64,000 nucleotides of DNA from Favolaschia claudopus (lineage: Eukaryota; Basidiomycota; Agaricomycetes; Agaricales; Mycenaceae): assembly GCA_037176885.1 (NCBI GenBank), contig JAWWNJ010000028.1, positions 1,302,001 through 1,366,000 on the forward strand. Direction: 5' to 3'. Below are positions 23,997 through 35,801 of the stretch, piece after piece. The position numbers were made by a program, and so were the translations under genes. Under the pieces are notes generated by a model, which saw nothing but the letters and a program-made list of their open reading frames with translations, was not told the origin of the DNA and searched no databases. The stretch's first letter is position 1. Every line of letters starts with the position of its first letter.

Positions 23997-25313
23997 ATGT
24001 CCTTTCACGCCGTGAAGCGCTCACAAAGCCATCTAGCTTGGGACAACAGGTATATGTCTACGATATGGCTCTGGGAAATACGTCTTACATGCTCAGCATT
24101 GCGCCGGTCCTTCGTATCCAATCCGGGGAAACCGTCAACTTCGATTGTCTGGATGCCTCGAACGGACAGATAACACCAGACAGCACCGTCGAATCAATCA
24201 GTTCGCTCGTATTCTCGCAGCTTGACCAAGTAAACGGCCCCATTTATGTCGAAGGTGCTTTGCCCGGCGACACGCTTCAGGTTGACGTCCTCAGCGTCGT
24301 ACCGGCAAAGTGGGGATGGACTGCATGCATTCCTGGGTTTGGGCTCCTTTCGGATGAATTCACGGAACCGGCGCTGAAGATATGGGAGTTGGACACCGAC
24401 GAGATGATAACATATTTCGATGAAGAAAAGAAGATTCGTATTCCGTTGCGCCCTTTTGCTGGTGAAATGGGTGTAGCGCCGGGAAAGATGGGCGCGTTCT
24501 CGACGATCCCGCCTTACGCTACGGGTGGAAATATCGACACGAAACATCTGAGTGCGGGCGCGACGCTTTATCTCCCTGTTGAGGTGGAAGGTGCGTTGTT
24601 TTCTATAGGGGTAGGTTTTCGCCATATTGCTTGGAGAAGGTTTGGCTTACTACTCGGCATAGGATGGTCATGCAGTTCAGGGTGACGGAGGTGCCTCTTT
24701 CTTTGATTTAGCTCTCCATTCTGTTGACCCTGTTTTTCTGGAGCAGAAGTGTGCGGTACGTTTATAATCCTTGGATCCGATACACTGAGAAATGTAAAAA
24801 ATTAATTTGTTTGCGACTTGCAGGCACCGCTATTGAGACGCCTATGAACGTCTCCGTCCGTCTCACAGTTCGCAAGGATCGGCCGTATACCAAGACTCCT
24901 CATTTTAAGACGCCCAAAGTCAACCTCACCGACGAGGAATTCTACTGCACTACCGGCGTCGACGCGGACATGCGCGAGGCTACCCGCGCGGCGGTCCGTA
25001 ACATGATAGAATTCCTTGTCACTGACCACGGTTTCAACCGTATTGATGCGTATATGCTCTGCAGCGTCGCTGCTGATCTTCGATTGCATGAAGTGGTGCG
25101 TCGATTCGCAGTTTCGGTGCTTTGCTCTCCTGATAGTAGATGATTCTGACTTTAGGTTGACATGCCTAACTACGTGGTGAGCACTCAATCTAGCGTTTTG
25201 ACTGACTGGACAGTCGGAGCTGACTGGCCCGTTAGGTGGGAATGATGATTCCGAGGTCGATTTTGCCAGGCGTAAATAGTTCTTGCTGCTTCTCTAACTT
25301 GTCATCGTGTTAA
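23997..25313 (+). CDS. Acetamidase/formamidase family hydrolase
   Basis: An FmdA/AmdA-family hydrolase, expected to split formamide or acetamide into ammonia and the acid. This family is metal-dependent and unrelated to the amidase-signature enzyme at 13.6-15.8 kb. Family landmarks appear in order: SHLAWDN at the N-terminus, SGETVNFDCLDASNGQ, NGPIYVEGALPGDTLQVDV, WGWTACIPGFGLL, FAGEMGVAPGKMGAFSTIPP, then GGNIDTKHLSAGATLYLPV, DGHAVQGDGEVCGTAIETP, AYMLCSVAADLRLHEVVDMPN and VVGMMIPRSI. Six introns are needed, including tiny exons around GEVCG and VDMPNYV. Proposed stop TAA at 25311-25313. The extreme C-terminus after LPGV is the least certain part. It has a tight intergenic space with PMS1 upstream. 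Confidence 0.9.
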
Positions 25314-26358
25314 TCATCTTTGGCAGGGTCGACTCTAAATGTGAAGAACTCTAATCCTTGATTTTCTCTTTGCTAAGAATATCGTGTAAAAAATTGTACA
25401 GCAAGTGGTCTCATCCTCTCGAACGCGTCCTCCTCGACAACGGTCTTATCATTGCTACCTCCATATAACTGGGAACGCGGCAGTATACAATCTGGCGCAG
25501 GAAATCACCGTTCGTCCAAAAATAACGTGGCAGAGAATTCCGTTCAACAAAGCCGCTCGGGTGTTTTACAGCTAAGGTTTGAACCATTCGATTGGAACAA
25601 TAGCGCCCTTGCTCCAGGGCACAAGATACACATGGAAAACCGTCATTCGTCTGGGTAGGACTTTTCTGCTCTAGAATTCCGACCCACAATATTCCGAATT
25701 GTGGCAACGTCGACGCGGATGTCTGTCGAAACTAAAGTTGCATTTGTGCGGATTGCCACGGGGTCTCTCGAGTTTCTACCGTCGAACTTCGTTTCGTCTT
25801 CACAGCTCCACCACGTGTAGATTCTCTCTTACAACACATTCACTACGAGTGAGAAGTAACTTTTCCATTCAGCTAACGCCGTCGCGCGGACTTGCTCATG
25901 CATCGCAGAGTTGAATATAATGATTCCTGTCAGATATCCGCGCCAAAGGAAGGGTTCGTTTTCCGTGTCACTGCACTGAATTTAATCTGTAACACGGCTA
26001 GAAATTAAAAACCGAATTCGCTGCGCCTCAGGGTTCTGAATCGGGACTTCGATGCCTACAAAAGATGGCTATCTGGTGGAGCACTTCAATGTCTTCCTCT
26101 CAAGAATGACCACTCAGAAAAATATTTTCAGGGCCTCAAAAGGCGGCCATACTCTGTAAGAAAGCATGCCGACGTCCGAAAGTTGAATCGAAGTTCAACA
26201 TTTGACACATTTGAATTTCACGTCGTCCGCGGGTGTGAATTGATGATCGGCTGCCAAATAAGTGACGGATCTGAAGTCGTACATAAGATATATACCTCCG
26301 AGTGTAGACACTTCCCACCCACCAATCACCGTCTCACCAATCCCCCTCGTCTTGCGCG
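25314..26358. other. Intergenic, no supported gene
   Basis: About 1 kb with only short frames lacking domains (for example minus 25411-25707). It contains the 3' end of the formamidase gene and the promoter of the first G-alpha gene. GATATATACCTCC near 26287 is TATA-like and sits about 70 bp before the G-alpha ATG. Confidence 0.4.
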
Positions 26359-28480
26359 ATGGCGACGAGCGTAGCCAGCAGAGCCCGCGGCGGCTCTCTC
26401 GATGACCCATTTGCCGTGCATATGGCCCCTCCCGCTGGCGAAACTTCAGACCAGCGCACCGCTCGACTCGCTGCTGCTCAAAATGCGGATAAAACGTCTC
26501 GACAAATAGACGAGGTCCTACTGCAGTCGAAGAAAATACTGGATAAGAAGAAGGCGGATGTCAAGATACTTTTGCTAGGTATCTATGTTTCGTCGTTGCT
26601 GGAAGCCGCAGGGCTCACTTTGAAGTATTTATTGCACAGGCCAGTCGGAGTCCGGTAAAGTCAGCATCGTTAATATTGTGGGTCTCTTGAGATGCTGATG
26701 CAGAAGCCTTGGCCAGAGTACGGTATTGAAGAGTGCGTTTTGGTTCCGAATGATCGATCGACGCCGCTGACCTGACCTTTGTGGCGCTCGCAGACTTTCG
26801 GTTACGATTCACCCCGCAATATTTCGATGGCGAGAGGGCAGCATGGCGGATGGTTATTCTACTCAATCTCATCGGGTGCGCTATCATGCTGGAACTCTGA
26901 CCGTAATCTCAGTTGACTCGCCGTTGTAGGTCCCTTCGAGTCATCTGCGAGACCATCGAAAGCGAGCTTGAATCGCCGGAATTCAGCCTCGTGTCCGACC
27001 TTCACCGACAACGCTGTGCCGACCTCGCTCCCGTCCTGCGCGAAGAGGAAATCATAAACCAGCTCATATCTCCTTCAAAGCAATTATTGGGCGAGATATA
27101 CGTTCGGCCAGGAGGCGAGTGGAAGACGATCCTCGCGTCATCGGAGGTAGCGCAAAATTCGGCTTCGGTCGTTCTGTCCATGCGCGACGAGATTGAAAAC
27201 TTCTGGGCCGACACCGCGGTGAGAGAGTTGATGGAGAAGAAGGAAATCCCAATACGGGATGGGGGCGGATAGTACGTTTTGACTGCTATTCTGTTCGGAC
27301 TGGATGCTCATCGTTTGTACAATCTAGCTTCATGGACGACGTTGCGCGCATCACCGAGGCCGACTATGTTCCCACAGATTGTGCGTTCGTCGCCATGTGC
27401 ACTGTTCGCAGTCTGTTCAATTTTGATTAACGTTCGTCATCAGCTGATATCCTACGCGCACGGATAAAAACTATGGGCGTTGAAGAGCACTTTTTTGAGA
27501 AGGAGTCGGCTTCAGGTGCGGTTCGCATTGATTTATCTTATAGCAGTTACCGTCAATGAAGGTCTTTGCAGCAGCTCGCGGCGTGAAGGATTTCTGGATA
27601 TATGATGTGCCTGGGCAACGGGGCTCTCGGGCAGCATGGTAAGCGATTATACATCTCGGTGGATGATTGATGTAGATGCTCATTATGATCGTAGGATACC
27701 TTTCTTCGATATGGGTAAGGAGAGCCAGAACCGTTGCAATTATTTTCTCATTGAAGCTTTACACATCTAGTTCAAGCCATCGTATTTTTGACGCCGCTTT
27801 CGTTCTACGAAGTGCTGGAGGAGGATACACGAGTCAACCGATTAGAAGATAGTGTGATACTATGGAAGGACATTTGTGCCAACACACTTCTCCAGAACTG
27901 CCAGCTGATTTTGTTCTTCAACAAGGTGCTGTTTGCATTCGTTCTCCCGTCGTTTCATTTTTCTCATTGCATTTGGCATCCTTACCCATAGATGGACATC
28001 TTGAAGGCCAAGCTGCGGGGGGGGTTGATCATCAACGAGTATGTTCCGAGTTTTGCGGACCGTCCGAACACGTACATCGGCGCTACGACCTGTAAGGAAT
28101 TCGAATTCGTTCCGCAACTATTCCAGCTAATCACGTTCGCCAGATTTCAAAGAGAAATTCAAAGCATATCATGTAAGTATCTTGGCTTCTTTCATCTCGA
28201 AGATGCACGCCTAAGTTAATGTCTCTTTACAGAAAAGAAGCTCGCCGAAGCCGCGCAGCTTTTTTTACTATGAAACCACCGCTGTTGTAAGCATCATATT
28301 CACACTGTTTTTTACCCCTTCGGATGTTTTTTTTGACCTCTATTTAGGATACGCGTTCAACGGCGAAGATCATTGGAGCAGGTGCGTGTTCTTCATTGGC
28401 CTTGGAAAGCGACTCACGTGGCAATTATAGTCCACGAGGAAATCTTCCGCAAGCATCTGCACGACAGCGTCTTGATTTAA
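26359..28480 (+). CDS. Atypical heterotrimeric G-alpha subunit, copy 1
   Basis: A G-alpha protein, normally a GTP-regulated switch below a seven-helix receptor. The G1 loop is GQSESGKST, reassembled across two introns. Switch I keeps LRARIKTMG with its Arg and Thr. G3/switch II reads DVPGQRGSRAAW instead of the canonical DVGGQRSERRKW: the catalytic Gln is kept, but the preceding Gly is Pro. G4 NKMD (in FFNKMDIL) is intact, split by an intron after NK. The G5 TCAT motif is replaced by TTAVDT. The N-terminus MATSVASRARGG lacks Gly-2 and the usual N-terminal Cys, so N-myristoylation is not expected. An extra stretch of about 40 residues lies in the helical domain. About ten introns are needed. 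It forms a tandem pair with the gene at 29566. Signalling competence is uncertain. Confidence 0.9.
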
Positions 28481-29565
28481 CGACGACGACCCAATAAACG
28501 ACACCGCTAGCCGGAACTTCCCGCATCTATCTTATTCCTTGCTTTGTATATACCGTTCCCCCCGGCACTTGGCCGTACATACGTACATATTCTAGTTTAT
28601 TGGGTGTAGGTGGGATTGACCTCATGTATGTATCCATAGTCTATACCTATTGCTTTGCTTTTGTTTTCGTCGCCAGATGAAGTTCGCTTAGATATGGCGC
28701 TTCGGGCTTCCGAAGAACTTCTTCGAATTGGCGGAAGAAGCTCTGGATCCGGGGAGACAGCCCGCGAAGGTTTTTGTTAGCTTTTTCACGCATTTGACTC
28801 CACAGGCTGATTCACTGTCAATTCATGATTACAGTTTTTTCTACTGCGAGTCTCGGCGCACAACACTTTTTCTCCTTGCCCAACGGCACAACGCCAAAAT
28901 TAGCATCACATTCAGCTTTCACAGGCTCGGCCGTTCGGTCCGGATAAGCGATATATCCGACGATTCCCGACTTTATCTTATCTTCCCGACGAGACCCTCT
29001 CGAAACTTGGCCGTATGGGCTTGCGCCTGCCCCCATGCGCCATGGTCGGTTAAAAAAACGGGTATTGCCATGGATATCAGTCTAAGGATGCGCGCCTCAA
29101 GGCGGGGTCACCGGCGGCCGCACAACGTTGAAAATATATTCAAACTATCAGCAAAAAATATGTGGCGAATCATCGACATGAGATCATTTGCTCTGCCACG
29201 GTGAGTCGTGAATCATCGTTTCACAGCTTTGAAGGATGTAGATCAGTTGATACGTAGACGGAGCGTTTATGACGGGAGAACTGTCAAAGTTTTCCGGGAA
29301 CTTCGGCGGACGCAGATCAAGACGAGGGAATGACAAGAAAAATACCGGAGACTCATCTGGGAGTTACATCCACCACAGCCTACATCCAGATGCCTCGCAT
29401 TTTTGTTCAACTTTGTGTTCAACTTGCAACGTGTTCTCGACGACGATCACCGGTCTCCTTCGCTTCTGCCGCTTCGCCAATGGATGATGGGATGTGATTG
29501 GGATCTCATGGTATGACCAATAATTCCTTTCGGTTGCTTCATGTCCCTTTGGCCTCTACCCCAGC
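28481..29565. other. Spacer between the two G-alpha genes
   Basis: About 1.1 kb. The plus frame at 28728-29204 opens at TTG and has no domain, so I do not call it. The spacer should contain the terminator of copy 1 and the promoter of copy 2. Confidence 0.4.
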
Positions 29566-31797
29566 ATGCCAGACCGCAGGGCCCAACGGACAAGCAACAG
29601 CTCCTTCGATCCTCTAAACATTCCCCTTCAACCACCCCCAGGAGAGACTGAAGAAGAGAAAGCAAAACGGCTAGACGCAGCGCGGGAAGCAACGAGAATT
29701 TCGAGGGGGATCGATGTGACATTGGCTGAATCGAAGAAGGCGATGGAAAGGAAAAAGCGGGCAGTGAAGATCCTTCTCTTGGGTTAGTGCTTGTCCTGTA
29801 CCATCTCGATCGAGCTAATTTCGACGATGCAGGCCAATCGGAATCTGGAAAGGTCAGAACCCGTTTTACTTCTGGTGGGGGTTGCTGAAGCCATTCGTGC
29901 GCAGAGCTCGGTGCTTCGGAGTACGTTTGCAGTCAAGTATCTGCATCGAACCTGTCATTTGACGTTATGACAGATTTCCGGCTTGCCTTCACACCGAAGT
30001 ATTTCGAGGGGGAACGATTACTATGGAGGACGGTTATACAGCTCAATCTCATTAGGTGCGTGGCGATTCCTGAGTTTTGAGACATTCCACGATGAACTTG
30101 CACGTGTAGCTCGATCAAGAAAATATTGACTGTGCTGCAAGAGGAGTGGGAAGCCCTCGAAAATGATTCCGCGGAATCAAAGCCCGATGCCCCCCTCACG
30201 AGCGAGCACCGCCGACTCGCTATATCATTATCTCCCCTACTTGCGTTTGAGACCAGCATCAGCCAACTCATCGATAGCTCCACCGGGGGCTACACCGTCA
30301 CTGTGCGCCCCGGCGGGGGATGGAAGGACAGATTAGCGACGTTTGCTGGGCGGTCGCCGTCTACCTCCCCAGAATCCCATTCACCCACCGATGAGAGCTC
30401 GAATGACCCCTCGCAAGTGACACAGGTGCTTGCGGCATGCAAAGATGAGATTATGCAGCTTTGGGATGATGCGTCGATACGAAGTGTTCTCGAGTCGCAC
30501 GGTGCCTATCTTCAAGACGACTCGGGCTTGTATGTCTTTCCTCGGCGTTATTCTTTGTGCGACTTACCAAATTCTATTACAGTTTTTTAGACGATACGGA
30601 ACGCATCGCGGCTTTGGATTACATACCAACGGATCGTGCGTCTCCTCTCATTTATCGTCGGAGCTTTTCTCATGACCGTTTTTAGGAGATATTATGCGCG
30701 CTCGAATAAGAACTCTCGGTGTCGAAGAGCACCGATTCGTCACTGAATCGGGTACGCGGTCAGTCCATGTTTAAGATTAGTATATTACTCAGCGTCGGTC
30801 GGGCTTTAACTAGGATTCAGAGCAGGGACAGAGTTTTATATTACGGACGTCTGTGGGAGCAGTAGTCAGGTGTGTCTGTCTTTGGGTTCGGAGATCCCGC
30901 ATGCTGAATGTTCCGTAGCGATCAACTTGGGTAAATTAATTTGTTATCGTTGGTTTTGTTGCTAACACGGTTGAGGATCTAGATACCTTACTTTGACGAC
31001 GGTAAGAATACCATCTTTCTTGTTACCGACAATTTGCTGATGTATATCCAGTACAAGCCATCCTCTTCCTCGCACCGCTAGCTTTCTGGCAAAGTCTGGA
31101 CGAAGACTCAAAAGTCAACCGAGTAGTAAGTGCCCATTCTCACTTCTACCAACTAAACCGTCCCTGATTTCGCACTCCCTCTCAGCAAGATTCACTTGAA
31201 CTCTGGCGGGAGATCGTCGGCAACCCACTACTTGCCAAAACGGCATTTATCTTACTGTTCAATAAAGTGAGTTAAATGAGTCGGTACATGTGTCTGAATA
31301 CGATTCGTACCCGCAGAAAGATGTACTTGAAGCACACATCGAGGCGGGTGTGAAGGTGAAGAAGTATGTACCGAGCTATGGGGATCGGCCGAACGACGTT
31401 GCGTCGGTGACAAAATGTAAGTAGATTGTGGCTTTTGAGTAAATGCACGAAGCTTACTGGGTTTGTAACAGACTTCCGGGACAAATTTTCAGCGTATCAT
31501 GTAAGAGTTGGTTTATCGTCCTTCGGTTAAATCTGATGCTTTCGCTCAAAGCGAAAATTCTCACCCGAGCCACGGCCGTTCATATTTTACGAGACAGAGG
31601 CTATTGTGCGTCGTTCTGCATCTGTTTTTCTCTGCGAGTTGATTTCTTGTTTTCAGGATACCAAATCGACGGCTGTAATCCTTGGCGAAGGTTCGTTTCA
31701 GTGCCTTTTTACCCGCAGATAGTCACTCAAGCTCGTCCTGCCTGTAGTCCAAGAACAAATAATCCGAAACCATCTAAAGGATCTAGACGTTATGTGA
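29566..31797 (+). CDS. Atypical heterotrimeric G-alpha subunit, copy 2 (catalytic Gln lost)
   Basis: A paralogue of the neighbouring G-alpha gene with the same layout. N-terminus MPDRRAQRTS, without a myristoylation Gly or palmitoylation Cys. The G1 loop GQSESGKSS is rebuilt across introns. Switch I MRARIRTLG keeps Arg and Thr. Switch II reads DVCGSSSQRSTW, so the residue aligned with the catalytic Gln of DVGGQ is Ser and the first Gly is Cys. G4 NKKD is intact. G5 is TEAIDT rather than TCATDT. The C-terminus ends HLKDLDVM. The helical domain carries a Ser/Pro-rich insertion (SPSTSPESHSPTDESS). More than ten introns, several with very small exons (for example QRSTW and YFDD), keep one frame to the TGA at 31795-31797. 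By analogy with Gln-to-Leu mutants, GTP hydrolysis should be poor; that is inference. Confidence 0.88.
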
Positions 31798-32031
31798 ATA
31801 CATAACCCCCGGTCCTCAACATTCCGCGACAGCGGCACTCACGCAGAATCTCCCAGATACTCCGGACAAAGGTAATGGGAAGGAAGACGAACTGGAGAGC
31901 ACAAGAGCTGAGCTTAATATCCGTAATATTTACCGGCGATCTAATTATTTTGGATACCTTCGATCGATATGGGTGGATTGCGGGGAGGAATTATTGAAAC
32001 TAACGAATACGAATGGAATACGCGGATCTAC

Positions 32032-32778
32032 TTACATAGGATGTTCGTTGTTGTTGTTGTTGTATTTGGGCCGGGGGACCTTGAGGGTTCGTTCGTGTAC
32101 ATACATATTATGGCTGTGGGTAGCCACGATGAATAATTTAGGACTATGGATACAGCGATGGGAACGACGAAGACAAATAGATGGATAGATGGACAGTGAG
32201 TGTGTCAGCAAAAAATCTTGTGTGAAAGTCTCTTGAGGGAGCGTAATAACCGGGCGCCGAACCAGTCTCGCGCGTGGCACTGGGAGGGTTTTGGGTTGAG
32301 AGATCGTGTGGAAGGAGCGATGTCGGGACGGACGCACCGCTGGGCAGATGTACCGAGGTAGTCGGTCTGAATGGACCATGAACCATCGGAGAGCGTTGTC
32401 TCCGGCGACTTCCCACCGCCCGCAGTTCTCGCAGTAGTGCGCGAGCTGGTGTTCTGCGAGGAGCACCTCTACTTTGTTAACCCCCGCTTCGTGGTCGACG
32501 ATGGCGAAGAGCGGTGGCTCGTGGACGTCGAGGGAGAGGAGGAGATCGAGGAGGCTCTCGCCGTCGAGCTCCCAGCCGGAACGCGCTTTCGGGTTAAACC
32601 AGAACCGCGGGCGCGTCGACCAGGCGGATTTGAATGGTCCAGACGCGTCGAGGCGGGAGATCTCTCGGCTGTCGGCTGTGCGATAGGGTTTGGCGAAGAT
32701 GAGGTACCACCCGTTGTATTTGTGTCCGAGGGAGAGGGAGACAGTTAGTCTGGGGTGTTGAAAGGAGTGTACGGCCAT
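32032..32778 (-). CDS. Hypothetical protein, family not recognised
   Basis: An open frame of about 248 codons from the ATG at 32778 (MAVHSFQHPRLTVSL). The first two thirds look protein-like: GHKYNGWYLIFAKPY, LLDLLLSLDVHEPPLFAIV, and a CENCGRWEVAGDNALRWF segment followed by YICP, which could be a CxxC...C metal site. The last 70 residues are basic and low in complexity, ending in an Asn run encoded by a GTT microsatellite (32046-32060), so the true end probably lies earlier or beyond an unplaced intron. The frame also continues upstream to 32919 without an ATG, and a hydrophobic stretch (KLPPVFILIHNFAP) lies further up, so a 5' exon may exist. No function is proposed. Confidence 0.35.
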   Translation of the reverse strand: MAVHSFQHPRLTVSLSLGHKYNGWYLIFAKPYRTADSREISRLDASGPFKSAWSTRPRFWFNPKARSGWELDGESLLDLLLSLDVHEPPLFAIVDHEAGVNKVEVLLAEHQLAHYCENCGRWEVAGDNALRWFMVHSDRLPRYICPAVRPSRHRSFHTISQPKTLPVPRARLVRRPVITLPQETFTQDFLLTHSLSIYPSICLRRSHRCIHSPKLFIVATHSHNMYVHERTLKVPRPKYNNNNNEHPM

Positions 32779-33630
32779 GCCGATGTGCGCAGTGTTTGCG
32801 ACGAAGATACAAAGAGGGATTGTGAGGTTTGAGAGATACGTGTCGGGGAGCTGTTCGGGTCCCAGCACGCGAGTATGAGGGCTACCAGTTAATGAACATT
32901 GCGCTGGGTATCGGCGCAAAGTTGTGGATGAGGATAAAGACGGGCGGGAGTTTCACGCTAAACGCCTATCGACGTCACCGATGTGGGGCTTCGGACTCGT
33001 GCTGTATCATCGGCGTACACGAGGCTGCAATTCGGAGGGGTCGTCAGACCATGGATTTTAGTTAGTTTTTGCTTCTGCTGAGCGGGATAGCATGAGGGGA
33101 CAATGGCCAGCTGCAGGGGATGTAATTCAAATTCGATAATTAAGTTTTGAGGTCGCGATTTGACCAATTTTGGCTCAAATTCAGTCGAAAAAAGGGTTGT
33201 TCAACGGTGGTGAGTTTTTATTTCGTGCTGCAGGATAATGACGCGTCGTTTGCAAGGGCATCGAGCAGAAGAGGGGAGAGGTGAGGTCAAGAAAGATTGT
33301 CACGTGAATCCGTTATTTGTCCCAGTTGTGCGGTGACACCATCTGTGGGTCTCTTTCTCGTCCTTTCACTTCATTACCGACAGACCCAGCCTCGTCGGGG
33401 CCAGCGTAAGTATTTCACATCCGCACCCAGGATATAATTGCGCCATTTACAAATCGTCTCACAACCGCGTAATCCAGACCTCGGGAGAAAACGGCCGATT
33501 TCTCAGGACAGGCACCGATAATCTGATTACCCGGCACTCCGAGTCTTCAGTCTTGTCCCTTGACTTCCCGCCCTACCATCGTCACTGGTATCTTGGCTTG
33601 TCCTCTTCCATGACCCGCAATGGTTCCACC
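32779..33630. other. Intergenic before the intact oxidoreductase
   Basis: It may contain a 5' exon of the hypothetical gene on the minus strand (32.8-33.0 kb). The remainder is the promoter side of the oxidoreductase. Similarity to the left duplication arm begins only at about 33545. Confidence 0.4.
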
Positions 33631-35552
33631 ATGTCCTTGAAAACCGTCGTAGTTCTTGGGGGAGCCTACGGTGGTCTGTACAGCTCTTCATCCGGCTTGC
33701 AAGGTCTCAGAGATACTCCACAGGCGCTCGCGCAGCTCAATTAATAGCTGCTGGTCTCCCAGACGGCTGGCGGATAGTCCTGATAGACCGTAATTCGTAC
33801 GTTCGTCCTCGTATCGAAAAATTCGTTCGCTAATTACCCTCATCAGACATGTTAACCGTAAGTGGAATGTCTTAGCCGGTAGACTTCTTTCGGCTTAGCT
33901 TGAGTGGCAGACGTATATATTCTACCGCGGCTCGCTGTCCTGGCTGGCCACGAACACAAAGCATGTAAGTCCTGCCTCCTCTACCTCCTTTCCCCAGTCT
34001 AACAAGCTCCGCCAGTTGTTCCCTACGACAACATCTTCAATTGCAAGCAACTAGATCTTAAACGACACATCTTCCTCCGAGCACACATCCAATCTCTTGG
34101 CCCCAACTCCGTCAAGCTCTCGCGCGCCTTCCCGGAGCACGGCATCGACTCGGATACGCTTCACTTCGACTACGCCATCTACGCCCTTGGCTCGCACCTC
34201 CCCAGTCCGCTCAATTTATGGCATGCTGCCCCGGATGGGAAGCCCTCTGTGCAGTCGTATGGCGGGTCGAAGGCGGAGAGTATCGCGTGGTTACGAGGGA
34301 AACAGCGCGCTATCGAGGACGCGAACTCCGTCCTCGTCGTGGGTGGGGGTGCCCTCGGTATTCGTGCGTATTTTAGTCATGCTGTTCTTTCGTATCGCCT
34401 CACGCATTCATCCAGAATTCGCCACGGACATCGCCGCCGTGTACCCCGGCAAGCCCGTGACGCTGCTGCATTCCCGTACACGGCTCCTACCGCGCTTCGA
34501 TAGCGAGATGCACACCGAGAGTGTGTACCGCTGTCTCTTTCTCTTCTTTCTCTTCTTTCTTAACTGACTGGAGTCCCTGTAGTCCTCCAAGCGATGGAAT
34601 CCGCTAATATCAACGTCATCCTCGGCGAGCGTCTCGACCTGGTGTCCTCCACCTCCGGCCACAGCACCGTCCGCACCACCACCGGACGCATCATCCACGC
34701 CGACCTCGTCGTGCGTCGCCTGCCTTTCTCTCTATAATCACCATCCAATCTGATGTAAACCTATTTATCACCCAGCTCCTCTGTACCGGGCAACGCCCCA
34801 ACACCGAACTCCTCCAATCGCTCGACTCGCGCACGGTCAACACAAACACCGCCCTCGCGCAAGTCCTGCGGACGATGCAGCTCGCCCTCGTCCCCCCTCC
34901 CCCGCCTCCCTCGCCCGTCACCCCCGCTCTCCTCCCCGCCTGCGCGTCCACGAACGAGGAAGACGTCCTCACCGCTGCGCTTGCGCAAATCGCGCTGCAA
35001 AACGAAAGCGCTTCGTCTGCGGAAGAGGGAATCGAGGCGTCAGATGACGAGGAGTCTGAGGAGGAGGAGGAGCTCACCACTCCCTACCCGCACATCTTCG
35101 CCATCGGCGACGCGGCGAACGCCTTCGGCGCCATTCCCGCTGGCCATAATGCATATTACCAGGCGGAGGTGGCTGCGCGGAATGTGTTGCGGCTCGTTCA
35201 TGGCAAGACGGATGAGCCGTTGGAGCGGTATACACCTGGGCCGCCGGCGATTAAGGTTTCGCTTGGGCTGGTGAGTCGTTGTTCTTGCTTTCGTATGTTC
35301 TTTGTGTAGCTTCTCGTGCCCTCTCTCCGCTCTGCCTTGAGGTCCTTTGGTTTTTGCCTTCCTCCCGCTTTCTTCCTTCTCTGTCTCCCGACACTCCACA
35401 TGTACTGACTCACAAACTCACAGAAAAAGAACGTATACCAAGTGAACGGTGTCGTCGGCGTGGGCAAGGAGACGCAAGACGACTTGAATGCGGCGGCGAT
35501 TTGGGGGTACTTTGGGTCTCCTGTGGTGGAGGAGCCGGAGATGTTTCGGTGA
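33631..35552 (+). CDS. FAD-dependent oxidoreductase, AIFM2/FSP1-AMID type
   Basis: A flavoprotein of the apoptosis-inducing-factor-like family; relatives reduce quinones with NAD(P)H or act as alternative NADH dehydrogenases. Exon 1 (33631-33673) encodes MSLKTVVVLGGAYGG, the first FAD glycine motif. After an intron come ARAAQLIAAGLPDGWRIVLID, then VYILPRLAVLAGHEHKA. The NAD-binding motif is SVLVVGGGALGIQFATDIA, and HIFAIGDAANAFGAIPAGHN is the C-terminal FAD motif. A proline-rich and then acidic insertion (DDEESEEEEE) sits between LLCTGQRPNTE and HIFAIGD. Seven introns were placed; all use GT-AG and keep the frame to the TGA at 35550-35552 (C-terminus VVEEPEMFR). There is no N-terminal Gly after Met and no obvious targeting peptide. 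It is the functional partner of the relic at 5037-6951. Confidence 0.9.
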
Positions 35553-35801
35553 TGTGTCTTCCTACTTATTACCTTTCGATGTGATGAGATAGTAGTAGAA
35601 GTTGTTTATTGCTACGTATGGGTATGCTTTCATAGGGATATAAATATTAATACAAGGAATACAAAATGAAGTTGACAAAGCAAAGAATTGGTGAAGAGCT
35701 GAACACCTAGGCTCTGTTTGTGATGCGAGAATGAGTGATGATGAACAAGGTGTGGCATTGAACTGATACTTACCTCCATTGCGACCATTACTCTAGCTAG
35801 G

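Noticed and set aside
28728..29204. 158-codon frame between the G-alpha genes
   Set aside because: It opens at TTG and shows no domain or homology that I recognise.
34973..35274. Arg/Ser-rich frames overlapping the intact oxidoreductase
   Set aside because: They lie out of frame with the conserved HIFAIGDAANAF exon and are shadows of it.
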